The notes beneath the pieces were generated by a model, which was not told the DNA's origin, searched no databases, and saw nothing but the letters and a program-made list of their open reading frames with translations. From positions 2,367,883 through 2,431,882 of the forward strand of contig BCIO01000002.1 of NCBI GenBank assembly GCA_001599975.1: 64,000 nucleotides of DNA, written 5' to 3'. Made by a program: the position numbers and the translations under genes. The stretch's first letter is position 1, and each line of letters begins with the position of its first letter. This DNA comes from Cystobasidiopsis lactophilus. Its lineage: Eukaryota; Basidiomycota; Agaricostilbomycetes; Agaricostilbales; Chionosphaeraceae. Positions 1 through 14,721 of the stretch are shown here, in pieces.

Positions 1-337
1 TAAGAATTGTACACTTGCAAGGCGCCAGGCACGACGAAAGGCGACCCGGTGGACATTTTCAAATCAGCGAGCTTTCAGAGCTGCATGAATTTTCGACGCG
101 CAGAGTTGAAAGAGAAGTGGCGCGGATCGCTCTTGCTACTTGAAGGACATCAAGTCGGGTTGGCTGCTCGTTGTTAAGAGGCAGATTACGAAATGCGCAT
201 GCTAAGGCGCTAAGGAAGGGGTGAAACTGCCTCTCGCCGAACTGAGGCAATTACAAGTCGAAAACACCCGATGGGGTTTGTTTCTTGTTCTCGCACAACG
301 ACCTTCTCTTTCGTCCAAAAGCAAAAGCTCTCATAAG
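1..337. other. Upstream flank, no gene recognised
   Basis: I see no convincing exon or RNA gene here. It probably holds the promoter of the BIM1-like gene that starts at 338. Confidence 0.4.
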
Positions 338-1183
338 ATGCTCCGCCAAATCGCGTCCCTTGCCTTGCTTTCGAGCGCTCTGGCCCACTTCACCCTTGAC
401 TTTCCGTCGACTCGCGGCTTCGATGAAGACCTTGGTAAGGAGCTCTGATACTCTTCCTGATCGACTCTTGACTGATTTGAAATGCAACAGAGCCGCAATT
501 CTGTGGCGGCTTCACCTCTGTGAATGCCACCAGGACACCGTTTCCTTTGAACGGAGGTCCAGTTGAGATCGACAGTGTGAGGCATTTAATTTATCATCAC
601 AGCAACAAGGAACTTACACAAATTCGATGCAATCAGCACCATAACCAAGCCGTGGCCGCCGTCTTGATCTCCTTCTCGGACGCGCCAACCTCTTTCAGCG
701 ACTTCAACACCAGCACCTCGCCCTTCCTCTTCAACTTTACCGCTCTGCCCCACGGCCAAGGCGAGTACTGCCTCTGGGTGACGCCGGCCGCCACCTTTCC
801 AACCCAGATCAAGGAGGGCACCACCGCCACCATCCAGGTGCAATTTGACGGTGGCGACGGCAACCTGTGAGCTCTTCCCTCTTGTCTTTCGCTCGCTCTG
901 TGAACCTGAGTTTGATTGTATCAGCTTCCAATGCTCGGACGTCGTCTTCCAAGCAGCAGCCGCCGTGCCGACGCTGACCTGCGGAGCCAGCAACAATGTT
1001 ACCTCGTCCACCACCGAAGACGCCAGTGCCGCTGAGTCGTCGGCCGCATTCTCCTCTACCTCTGGCAGCCAACCTGCGGCCACCTCCAGCCCTGCCAGCT
1101 CTGACGCTCAGTCGCTTCGGAAGCAAGGCGCCGTCGCGGCTGGAGCGCTTCTGGCCGCTCTCGGGGCTGTGGCGTTGCTCTAG
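338..1183 (+). CDS. BIM1-like (X325) copper-binding secreted protein, probably GPI-anchored
   Basis: Four exons (338-434, 491-576, 637-866, 925-1183) splice in frame to 223 aa. A signal peptide of about 16 residues ends in SSALA, so the mature protein starts with histidine (HFTLDFPSTRGFDED), as expected for the Cu-binding N-terminal amine of X325/BIM1 proteins. The family signature EPQFCGGF follows across the first intron. A HHNQA histidine pair at the third exon start is a likely further copper ligand, and paired cysteines (QCSD) lie later. A Ser/Ala/Thr-rich linker and a hydrophobic C-terminal tail ending in ALGAVALL fit GPI attachment. Family members such as Cryptococcus Bim1 help take up copper at the cell surface and are related to LPMOs without clear polysaccharide oxidation. 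The fold call is firm; the copper-uptake role is by homology. Confidence 0.88.
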
Positions 1184-1321
1184 ATAAGCATGCACGGACA
1201 CTCATAATGCCAGAGAAAGGGTCGCTGGGCGATCAAGGTTCTTGGTTTACAGGACAAAATGTGCATTCTAGAACGCTTGCTGCCGGACTTCGTCTAAGTC
1301 ATCTAATACGAAACAAGACTT

Positions 1322-4431
<3,110 letters not shown>

Positions 4432-4807
4432 TCCGCGTCAGTCATTGCATCTGAGGGAGCTAAGAGGGCAACGCACAAGGATTATAAGCCATCTTGGGCG
4501 CGGATGAGATGGAAGGGCGAGAAGAGCTCTGCTGCCGGCGAGTGGCGGCTGGCGTGAAAATCGACGCTCGAGTGTTGGGTCTCCAATGCAGATCCTCACA
4601 CCACTAAAACTGTTCTGCTTTCAGGACTTGCTCAATCTTGCCCTTCCCTGGTGCGTTCGAATAGCGACTATGAATTTCATCCTCCCAACGCCACCTCTTC
4701 TTCGTTCGCACGTGAAATGCCAGACTCCAGGAGCAGGACAAAATCGACAGCAGAAGTCAGAGGCATCCTTCTGAAAGCCGTAGGTATCCGGTGCGGACTT
4801 GGCAAGG
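4432..4807. other. Gap between Prp43 5' end and SDR 3' end
   Basis: About 375 bp between two minus-strand genes. It should hold the Prp43 promoter. I see no gene or RNA element. Confidence 0.4.
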
Positions 4808-5992
4808 CTAAGGATTGGCGACGAGCCCTCCATCTGGTAATTGATCTGATCAACCTCGGCCGCCTGAACATGATGCAAAGAGCACCTTACCAACGTTCAC
4901 AACGGACCCGGTCATCCAGGACGCCTCGTCCGAAGCCATGAACACGGCCATGTTGGCGATATCTTCGGCAGTGCCGAATTCTCCAAAGGGGGTCCTTCGT
5001 AAAAGGTCGGCGCGGATGTCCGGATCGTTTAGAAACTCTCTTGCCATCGGGGTCGGGATGAGACCTGGACAAATGGCGTTGACATTGATGTGCTCGCGGG
5101 CATAATCGGATGCCACCTGTTTGGTGAGGCCAACGACGGCGAATTTGCTGTATGATGCCCACAAACGCCCTCAGATTCACAGAATAGAGATCAAAAGAGG
5201 ATATTCCTTACCTGGCACAGTACGCTGGCTGCTGTGGGAGGGCCCGCAGCCCACCCGTCGATGCTATCTGGATCACGACACCGCGGGTTTTTCGTGCGTT
5301 GGACCGAGGTGCTTGTTTGAGGAATTGCTGGATGGCATATCTGAGAGTTGGAAACGTGAGCATGGCTTTCGTTCATTTTCGAAAAGGAGCTTGGCCGGCA
5401 TCTGACTCCGTCTCCATCCCAGTTAAGCTTACTTTGTGCACAGGAATACGCCGCCAATGTTGACTGTGCATTAATCATGATTCTTGAGTCAACTCAGTCA
5501 GAGGGGAGAATACTTGCCGTCCATCTCTCTCTGATACCACTGTTCTGAGAAGTCTGCAATTTTCGCAGCTCCAGCAAAGACGCCGGCACTACTAGTCCAT
5601 AAGACATTGGAAGAGAACAGGATGATGATGGGACCGACTTATTAACAATCACGTCGATTTTGCCATACAACGCCACACACTGCGCGATGGCTGCCTGCAC
5701 TTGGTCCGACTTGGTCACGTCCAATCGGACGAAAGAGGCCTGGCCGCCAGTCGCTTTGATGGCTTCGTGGGTGGTCAGCTCGTCGGTAGCTTCCTTGTTG
5801 GTAGCCTCTTTGATGTCGGCCACCAGGACGCATGCGCCTTCTCGCCCGAAAGCCAAAGCGATCGCTGAGTTTCCACTTTCCGAGTCAGAACGAAAGCTGG
5901 GAAGACCATTAAGCTCGGGTCTGCAAACCTCTGCCGTTGCCAGAAGAAGCACCAGTGACCAAGGCGGCAAGTCCATTTAAGCGACCAGGCAT
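4808..5992 (-). CDS. Short-chain dehydrogenase/reductase (classical SDR, FabG-like)
   Basis: NAD(P)-dependent oxidoreductase of the classical SDR family, substrate unknown. Exons splice to a Rossmann protein: MPGRLNGLAALVTGASSGNG carries TGxxxGxG, followed by RAIALAFGREGA, VLVADI and the adenine-pocket segment LDVTKSDQV. GKIDVIVN leads to the NNAG region, NIGGVFLCTK follows, IQIASTGG supplies the catalytic Ser, and the YxxxK site reads YCASK across an intron. The C-terminal part has NAICPGLIPTPM and MTGSVVNV-DGG, the usual FabG-like ending. Start is the ATG at 5992 just before the fold; stop is TAG at 4808-4810. Length (~260 aa) is normal. It heads away from the F-box-like gene across a 1.45-kb gap. 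Confidence 0.85.
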
Positions 5993-7442
5993 GCTGAAGC
6001 GTGAGAAATTTGGCTGTTCGTCTGGCTTGGTTCGCTCTCGACGGCGTTTTCCTTGTTGCTGGATAGAGAACAAGCTGTCCTTAACAAGGCATAAACGTCT
6101 CCGCAACCGCAAATGCAAGTGGTGCGCCAGCAGACCGCTTCGCATATGTATCGAGAAAGCTCTTTGTCCCGCCCGTCCGGACGATCCTTGACAAAATGTG
6201 GCAATACGATAGCATGAACACCGGTTGCTTCACGGTGGATCAGGAGAGTTGCAGAAACAGAGGCGTTTGACGACGAGGGCAGATGACTTTTGAAGCGAAA
6301 ATGCGAGACGAGAAGCGAAGCCAGGCAAACGCGAGCGATGGGCAAGCCAGTTATCTCGGGCAGACATCACACTTCCAAAAAGAAGCCATTCAGGTATCGC
6401 GGCTCACTCCTTCGACGTGCTGGCGAAGACCCAAGCCAGCCGGTTGGTGGTGGCCTCTTCTCGAGGAAATTGTCTGTGGTTGCTGTTTCCGCTTCAAGTC
6501 ATGCTTCTGTTGACGCTGGTTCGTTTCCGACTCAAGTCTTGGTCTTCGATCAGGCGTGATTAGGACCTCTGGCGCCCACTCAAGATTCCGATGAGCCTCA
6601 TCGGCTGATGTCTGAGCGGCTGGCCGTCTAAGCACTTGGTTATTTATCCCTTCTGATGCTTCTCGGAGTCTTCTGTCCGCCCGATGGCTGTCCGGTTTAG
6701 TTTGGGGCGACAGGCCTTTCTCTTGCCAATGGAATGTGTCGACCGGGTGAGTCGATCGTCTGTTGACATCTGATGCCCTTTTTCCCTTCCGTTGCGGCGT
6801 TCGTGATGAACACACAGTATCGCTTTCTGTCAAGAGCACAGGCGACTTTCATTCGCGTGCTTCTTTCTCGCGCGGTCGCAGCTCTATTCCCCATTTGTGG
6901 TGGCAAACGCATCTTTCAGCGAGATGTCGCTTGACAATGATGCTTACCCACAAGAAATGACGAATTGGTATGCTGTGCAGGGGGGTTGTCTCCTTCAGGA
7001 GCTTTTGTTGAACACCGGTCGCCACCAAGCCTAACTAGTTAATCCTCCGAAACACAGGGTAGCCAATCGTGTCAAACGTCTTCGCGACTTGTTTTTGCAA
7101 TCTTAAGCAATGGTGTTGACCATAAGTTGAGCCCAGCTTGCTTGCAACCCACAAGCCAAACCGGCGCCGTTGGAAAACCCCGCAAGCTGAGGGCCGAATT
7201 TCTTGAACCTGTTCAGTCACTCGTCGAGAGACTCTGGCGCTGTTTGCCTGCAAACGCCCTTAGAAGCTCGTCAATACGCTCTTAAAGCTCAAGAGGGCCA
7301 CCAGTGAGCTTACCCTGCTCTCTGTGACGCTGTGCGGGCCAGCTCAACCTGAGCCGTTGCAAGCAGCTCGCAAATTGCCCCGTCGCTGTTCAACACCAAC
7401 GCTGAGCGCCGAACTCCCACTCTCTCAAACTTCAACTGGAGC
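5993..7442. other. Long divergent intergenic region (1.45 kb)
   Basis: Separates the SDR (minus) from F-box-like gene A (plus). No open frame here resembles a known protein or splices convincingly, and I see no tRNA-like structure or repeat. It is the longest gene-free stretch in the window, and copy B also has a long upstream gap of 740 bp. Confidence 0.45.
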
Positions 7443-10400
7443 ATGGCTGCCAATTCCACCAGGCCGGCTTCTGCCGCGGCAGATGCGCAACCTCCGGCGG
7501 CCAAAAGGCCAAAGACCGTTGCCAGCGACGTCGACGAGGAAGAACGCCGCGACCTAGCGGTCGCCTCCTTCGAAGTCAAGGCAACTGCTAATCAGCGCGG
7601 CTCAGTGCTTAGGATCTTGGACCACCCTCTGGACGCCCTTCCGGCGGAGTTGCTCACCGAAATCTGGTCCAACCTGGACCCAAGCAGCGTCCAAAATCTA
7701 CTCCAATGCAGCAAGAAACTTCTTAAGCACTCTCGTGACATCAAAGTCCGGAAGACCTGGCTCGCGCGCTTCGATTCTCGAGACCGCCTCCTCCAGCTCT
7801 TCCGAATGCCCGGACTGTGCAATAAGGAGACCGTGGACGAGGGTGAGCGATACATTCTTTTTCCATCGAAGACCACGGCTGATTAAGGTTGGCAGTGCTG
7901 AAGAAGTCTCACCTCAGCCGCCACTTCGTCCAGCTGCTGGGACACGCAATGCACGGCCAAGCCCCAACGTGGCTGCCGCCCACATTCGGGCAGAAGATTT
8001 CCATGGAAGTCTTTTTGCACGTATCCGAGGATGCCTTCAAGCGGTTTGGACCTTTCTCGACCCGAAAGGAGGACTCCGACGGCGCCATCTTGAAGCGATG
8101 GTAGGCTTTTGTGCCTTCTCTTGTCAAACGCCGATCTTCGACTCATTTGCAAACAGGATTGACACGGACTGCCGCTTCGCCAGCCGGAACAGGAGGAAGG
8201 GTCCGAATGGCGTCAAGAAGGCAACGGCCGGACCCCCGGACTTGGCCTGGCAGACCATTCAGGCCGTCTTCACGACCGGAAAGTTTTTGACAAACTCGGA
8301 TGACCCCCTCAGCCAAGAGCTCGTCGGTGGGTCCTGCACTTCTGATGGGCCGAGACCTTGGCTGACGCGTTGAGATCACGAGCAGAGGCCATCGGCCGCC
8401 ACCCCAAGCTTCTGGGCACCTTGCTGAACTTCAATTACAAGCTGTCACACGCCGAGATCCAGGTCGTCGTCAACAGCGTGCTTCTTCGGCCGGAGCTGCC
8501 CGACAAAGAACGCACCGCCGGCCTGGCAAAGTTGAAGAGGCAAGACAGCTGCCTGGTTGTCACCGCGAGGCATGTTTTGGACCTGCTGGAAGACCGCATT
8601 GTCCTGCACAAGTCCTTCAAGAAGAAGCACCCCGATGCTTTCCTCACCCCTGCCACCCTCGAGTTTTTGAAGAACTACTCGATGCTTGGCCATCTCGACT
8701 TTGACCTGAAGACGACTGTTTTCGAGTACCTGCACTCCATGTCGCCCGCCTACTTCAATGCCCGGGCCAAGCTCATCCTCGTGCTGGCAACCCAGTTCCC
8801 TTCCATGTTGGACAACCAATCCCTGCGGTACATGGTCATTCGCGCCGCCTTCTTCTTGTGTGCTTGGAAGGAAGAAGACGACATGTATGGCAAGTTCTTT
8901 TGCCAGCCCCCTCCGGCAGATGACAACAACGACAACTTCGAGACGCAAACCAAGAGCGCAGCCAACAAATTCACCTGCGGCGAGCTGACACAGCAGCTTC
9001 ATCGATTTGGACTCACGGTGACAAGAGATGACATGGCCAAGCTGCTGCTGGAGTACTTGCCGCTGGGCGCCGTGCTCAGTTACCTTGGCGAAAACTTCCC
9101 AGAAAGCGAAGCCACAGCTCTTATCGACCTCAGCCTAGGCAGAATATTACAAAGCCCTCTACGTGGCGCTTCTCTGCAAGCCTTGATCGACCATCGGCCC
9201 GCCTTGCTTGGAGTGGTTCGCCGGCGCATCCTCGATTCCGACTTCGTGCTCGAACGACTGGCTTATCACCAACCCGTCACCACTGCTTTTGGCTCGGGTT
9301 TTGAAACGGGTCGCCTCAGCAGCTACGAGGACTCGTTCTTCGTCGCCCCTATCGCCGATCCTGTGGGGGCCGCAGCATTCCTCAGCGGTCCCGTCCACCG
9401 CGGAGCCAACACTCTCTGCGAAGCCAACACTTTGGGTGAACAGCTGCTCGAGATTTTCTCACGCGACTCTGCTGTCCTGAAGGTGTGTTTAGCATCTCGG
9501 AGTCTAATTGGCGGGCCGACTAACGTCTCCTGCCAGATCTTGCTCTTGCATGCGGTATTGAATGGCAACCAGAAGTCCACCGTGCGAGCAATTAGAAAAG
9601 GAATCGAACCCACGTTCGAGCTCTTCACCTTTGCTGCCCATTGTGGTGTCGCTCCTCCGCCAGGGGTCTTGAACTCCCTGCGGTTTGCACCGTTCAAGTC
9701 CACCTTCAAGGACTCTTGTGTCAACAAAGACTTCGGAAAGAGGTGCATCGATCTGATCAACCCCGACAATGGGCCGAACGCTGGCAGGTATAGCCGGTAC
9801 CGATTTGGGAAGGTCGCCACCGTCGGTGACTTGGGCCCTTTCGAAGAGTGGCAGAAGAGCGTGCGTCGTTTCATCTCCCATGGTTCTTGTGCTGCATTGT
9901 CTAATATTTGTTGCCTTTCAGTTGAGCGAGCTGTTCGAGAAGGAAGAGAGTCGCATCCACGGACTGGACGCTACCAGTCGCTCTGCTTTCTCCTACGAGA
10001 TTAAGCGATGGATCAAGCGCTACCGTAACGACCTCAACGCGGCCAAGAAGTTCCAGCAGAAGGAACCATCCCCGCCTGCCTCGACTGCCGCCCCAGTGAA
10101 CCGGCCCGCAGGCCGTGGCAGCAGTCTCAACAATCCCATGATCGTAGATGACGATTCCGAAGAGGAAGAGGAAGAGGAAGAAGTCTTTTCGGAGGAGCAA
10201 GAGGAGGAGGGAGACCTTTCGGACGAGGCGACTGTCGACGACGAGGAAGGAGCAAGCTTCGACATCCCGGTACCTGCGCCGACGGCCCCATACTTAGACT
10301 CCTCCAAGTATCAGCCGCTCCAAAACCTCTCCAACGCCCTCGCCGAGCGGGACCGGGCACGAGCAGACGTGGCGTTGGCCTTCTCTGCGTTCCCCCATCA

Positions 10401-10554
10401 AAACTCGGATTCGGCCCTCCACCCCTTTGCCGGCATTCTCCATCCAAGTTATGCTCTTCCCGAGAGGTCGGTCCTAGACGACGACGCGTTCGCTGACATC
10501 TTGAATCAAGACATCTCGACGTTCCCTCGCTGGGATCAGGCACCCCTTTGGTAG
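7443..10554 (+). CDS. F-box-like protein of unknown family, copy A
   Basis: Six exons (about 7443-7842, 7896-8100, 8157-8326, 8386-9482, 9537-9860, 9922-10554) splice in frame to a protein of roughly 940 aa. A basic Ala/Pro-rich N-terminus containing AAKRPKTV (possible NLS) leads to an F-box-like motif, LPAELLTEIWSNLDPSSVQN, then RDRLLQLFRMPGLC and WLPPTFG. The middle is a long helical region I do not recognise. The C-terminal part has SAFSYEIKRWIKRYRNDL followed by a long Glu/Asp run near 10,150-10,250 and an acidic Ser-rich tail. It is a clear paralogue of the gene at 57221-60033, with introns at matching places. An F-box would suggest a Skp1-Cul1 ubiquitin ligase adaptor, but the remainder shows no LRR, WD40 or Kelch repeats, so the substrate-binding mode is unknown. 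Confidence 0.8.
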
Positions 10555-10741
10555 ATGCCTTCGCCTGCACACTTGTACTATCACTCTATCAATGTGTATT
10601 TTCGTTCGTGAATGCAATGATTGCATAGTCGGTCAAAGAGTCTTGCGCAATGTATACTTTTATAAATGCAACACACGAAGTCGGGACTGAGCTTGCCTTT
10701 CGCCCTCGCCACCAAGTTCCCCAGCCTTGTATGCTTGACGA

Positions 10742-11907
10742 TCAAAGTTTCTCATCCCGCTCAATTTGTTCTTTGGAAGGCGACCATCTATCTTGCAGCT
10801 CTTTATCTAGCGAGGCGCCAATTGTTTCCTTCGACCACCATTCGCCCCACGAGGTCAAAAAGACCTGTTCTGGCTCTGGCGCCAAACCTTCAATCTCGAT
10901 GGCCCTGATCAAGGAGCGTGCGCCTGATTCGACAGTTGAGCTTAAAACGAGGAAAGTTGGGCATATCCGAACCTTCTGGAATGCTTTTGGCGTCCGGAAC
11001 ATCGTGCGGGATTTTGCGGTCTGAATGTCGAGCGAGGCCTGTACCAGGGATCATGCCTGGCGAAACAGCCACAACGGTAGCCTTGCCCTCCAGAGCTCGT
11101 CGCCACCAGTGAGCGGCTGAAGGCGCAATAAGCCGATGGCGGGATCAAGAAGAGAACGAGCTCACTTAGAAGCTGAGTAAACTTGGATGCAGAGTAAAGG
11201 GCGCCCATATCGGCCCCGGACTGGGCCTTGAGAGTGTCTTCTAACGTGGCTGTTGCAAACGATCGTTCCATCAAGCATCCGCAGCAAAGGACATTATAGA
11301 AAGCGCTCGCAGTGACTTACAGACGTCTTCAACTTGTCGAATGGCACCGGAGGACACCACAACTACCCGAGTTGAAGATGCCTCCAACTTGGCTCGCAGC
11401 AAGTGGATGAGATAATGTTGCGCTGTCGCACTTTCAACTTCAGTGCGGAACTAGCAAGTGAAGAGGACATTTTAAACTCACACAGGTCGTTCACAAGATA
11501 TGATTCGCTCCATTTGCTCCCGTTGATGCCGGCCTCAGTTGCCGACTTGATGACTGCCGCATTCAAGAATAGGACGTCGAGTTTGCGGTCGCCCAGGGCG
11601 TCCAAAGTGGACTTTGCAAAGGTTTGGACTTGGGACAGATGAGAAAGGTCCAAGGGGAGCAAGTTGACTCTGTGCTTCGACTCTTCGAGTTTGAAGGGCT
11701 TGAGGTCGGTCTGCGTCTTGGTAGGGCTCCGAACGCCAAGAATCAAGTTGTAGACTGTGCTACTCTGTTGCAGCCACTGCGAGAGCACTTCGAAGCCCAA
11801 GCCGCCTGATCGACAGCCATTCCGTCATGCCATCGATAGGAGTTTCGGAAGCAGGCAAACGCACTCGCACAGCCAGTCGCGACAATTGTTTTTGCCAGAG
11901 CGGTCAT
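10742..11907 (-). CDS. Short-chain dehydrogenase/reductase (retinol dehydrogenase/WWOX-like)
   Basis: Second SDR of the window, not close to the first. Exon 1 encodes MTALAKTIVATGCA and, through a gtgcgt donor, joins SGLGFEVLSQWLQ, restoring TGxxxGxG. LGVRSPTKT and LLPLDLSHLSQVQ form the cofactor pocket, LDVLFLNAAV supplies the NAA segment, VVVVSSGAI the active-site Ser region, and YSASK the catalytic Tyr/Lys. The reconstructed tail LTAHWWRRALEGKATVVAVS then PGMIPGTGL and DAKSIPEG is typical of fungal light-dependent Pchlide-reductase/retinol-dehydrogenase-like SDRs. The last exon joins at IPEG-ARSLIRAIEIEG and ends with a charged tail, stop at 10742-10744. Substrate unknown. It is convergent with F-box-like gene A. 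Confidence 0.82.
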
Positions 11908-12111
11908 TTTGCAATAGAAGAACTCGTTGGGCTGGTAAGGATGAGGATGAGGATGGCACGGTTACTGATCAAGAGGTGCCACGGCGAAGCTTCCCGCGGC
12001 GGCTGCCACATCTCGGCCACATGCTGGTGACCGAGGGGGGACTTTTGTAAGCCACAGCAAATGATGAATGTCACATTATCACAAGAGCAATAGCATAGGC
12101 CCCGCAGGCAA

Positions 12112-14555
12112 TCACAATAAGCGCCCACAGGCAAACGCCACCGCAACCAATAAGCCAGCCACCGCAGATTCCTGCCAGGTAAACGCCACATTTGGACCCA
12201 AATTCACCAACGGAGCACTCTTGGTCCGAGGCGCAATGAAAGTAGCGGGCGCCCAGACATCCTCAAACTCGTGGCCTTCTTTCAAGAAGTCGTCCACCGT
12301 CTAAAAACCGAGTCAGATCACTTTGCCCTCGATACAAAGAATGCGCTCACCATAGTGGGTGCAACCCTTTCAACGACAGGAGGCGATGAAGGGGTCGGCG
12401 TGTCCTGCGGTTCCAGCTCGTTGTTGATGGCGGCAACAACAGGAATTTCGCGGTCTTCGGCCGCGGTGGCGCTTGTCGGTCCTTGATCTTCGTGAACAGC
12501 GTGAACAGGGGCCGGAGAGCGATGGGATTCCTCTGATTTAGGCGCGTCCACCACCTCTTCCAACTTGCTCCCATTTACCAGCACCTCGTCGCGGCCCGGC
12601 TGTGAGCTCACCACCAACCGAACTTCCTCGCTCAGCCCTTCTGACCATTCCAGGTGCACAACGTTTTGGTACTCTTTGACCAAATCTGTCTTCGGAGCTT
12701 CACCTGAGAACTCGAGCGACGAGGTTGAATTGGGAGGTAGCTGGAGCCAGGCAGAGCTGTCTGCTGCGACAGCGTTTGGAGTCGGGCCTAGCAGAAACGT
12801 CGTCTCGCCCTCGACTGTCAGAGATGTCGACTTGATGAAAATCGAGGGAGCTGCCCAGCGAATGAAGAACGGTGCAATCTGCGGCCAGGTCAGCCATTCA
12901 CACGCCGTCGGTCGGCAGAAGAACCTGAGCCTACCTTCCCGGCTTGCAGAACTTCTTTCAGCCTCAAAGAACTAGCGAGCAGGAGGAGTGCATAAGGCCG
13001 GCCGACGACAACGGGGATCTTGGAACCGCCTGAAGTCGGGTCGATTTGGACTAGCCTCTGGACCCGGATGCCGCCTGGCGTAGGCTCCAACCGCCAAGCG
13101 TCTAACTTGATATCGGCCAATGTGGACGCTGCATCAGTTTCCAGGCCTTCTGGTAGTTGGGAGGCGGATTGGCGGTAGAGCACGATGGAGGGGTTGGCCG
13201 ACTGGGATTGGGAGCGCGCGACCAGGGGCGTAGAGACGGTGTGAAAGTCTTTCAGATGAGGAAAAATGCCGTTGTAAGAGTCTATTGTTGCTGAAGGAAG
13301 CAGCGTCGCCTTTCTGTAGCTTTTGAGCCCTGCAAAGCAACACAACGAGGTGAGACCGGAGCCATCAAAGAGAAGCATGCAACTGACAGGACTTCTGCGC
13401 TGGTCCTAGCAAGCAGCTCAAAGCGGCTTCTGTCGAAACTGAGGTCCGGGCGACAAACTCGAATCGGACTGCAGGCAAGCCCCCCTCGCCATGCTCGTCC
13501 AGTTGCACCAGGTTCCCGTCACGATCTTCAACCTTTTTCCATTTGCTGCTGCCCAACCAAAGCTTTTCGAACTCGGCATGCTTGTCAGCGTAGTCGGGTC
13601 CGTCCGACTGGGGCAGCAAGCGAGGCGGGCCATCGCCCTTGACAAGGCTCGCTTTTGAAGAAGAGGGCTCGGTTATGAGAGCTGAGGTTGCCGAAGTGGT
13701 ATGCGAGTCGGGAGCGGACGGTTCGAAAAGAGGTGAGGTCTCGGCAGAAGACGAATTCGGCGGCAAAACGTCTGACGAGGGTGGCAAAGCCTTGAGGTCG
13801 GGCAGTGGAGGGACCGACGGAGGCGGGGTGGACGACTTTATAATCGTGGACCGCCTCAAGGAGCTCCTTCTGCTCTTGTTTGATCGAACACCGAGCGAGT
13901 GGATGGAGCGAGAGTCTGAGCCGCTCAAGTTGGCAACCAGCTTGGCCAGGCAGCTGGCCATGTGCTTGGGGATGGCCTTTTTGGAGGTAAGCTTGGGCAA
14001 GAGATCTTTGCTGTGGGCTTGGAAGAAGTGGGTGGCCAGGCAGCCGCCGTCGCTGTTGGCGGAGACGACCCAGGCCGAGAAGAGGATGGCCGCCCTCGAA
14101 TGGCCGGGTTTGCCGGGCGCCAGCTTCGAGTTCACGCTTCCAGAGTAGATGAGAAGCGTACCGTCCTCTGTAACGTGCTTGGACTCGAGCATGCACACGT
14201 CCTTTGGCGTTGAGGACAGGCTGGACGTTTGGAGGACCGCATGAATGATGACCGTTGCTTCATCCACCTCTTGGATAACTTTGCGCTCCACCACCCAGCC
14301 ATCGTAAGCCTGCGGAGTAGCGAGGACGGTGGCCACTTGGTCAACGGTGACGGACGGAATCGAGACCTGGCCCCGGTACACGCGAGGCCGCTCAGCGGTG
14401 GCCTGCAAATTGACGCCGTCTGCGCTGAGCTCGGATCGCCACTGAGTGTGCTGCCTGACCGACTCGAGCTGCTTGAAGAAGCGAACGGCTGCTTCGTTGT
14501 CGCTCAGCGGCGGATTGGGCGGCTCGACTCCATTGGTGTCGGACTCCATCGTCAT
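12112..14555 (-). CDS. START-domain lipid-binding-like protein with C-terminal hydrophobic tail
   Basis: A large protein (~750 aa) in a few exons. The N-terminal ~230 residues look like a START/SRPBCC domain: AVRFFKQLESVRQHTQW, RPRVYRGQVSIPSVTVDQVA, AYDGWVVERKVIQEV, LESKHVTEDGTLLIYSGS and the C-terminal helix AIPKHMASCLAKLVANLSGS. A Ser/Pro-rich linker follows, then a second domain-sized unit (FEFVARTSVSTEAALSCLLG, KATLLPSATIDSYNGIF, APFFIRWAAPSIFIKSTSLT) that may be a diverged second lipid-binding fold. An acidic linker follows. The extreme C-terminus, ESAVAGLLVAVAFACG, is hydrophobic and could be a tail anchor. I start at the ATG at 14555 (MTMESDTNG); an upstream exon is possible. Role in lipid transfer is inferred from family only. 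Confidence 0.7.
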
Positions 14556-14721
14556 GGTCGTGTTGGCCTGCGTCCCTGGGCTCAGTCCCTGAATGGCTGG
14601 TGCACTATACAAGAACGAACAGTCAGGTCGGCTTCCTCGTCCGACTCAACGTTGGCAACGGTCATCTTGTGAAATCGGTTGGGCAAGTGCAACCCGCTCC
14701 AACTGTGCTTGGCGCTGCATT

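Noticed and set aside
6390-6839. 149-codon minus-strand open frame in the 5.9-7.4 kb gap
   Set aside because: No ATG-supported start with family similarity. Rich in Arg, Ser, Thr and Gln in a pattern typical of noncoding GC-rich DNA.
14008-14148. Plus-strand open frames through the START gene
   Set aside because: Antisense to a long conserved-looking frame with START features; no independent support.
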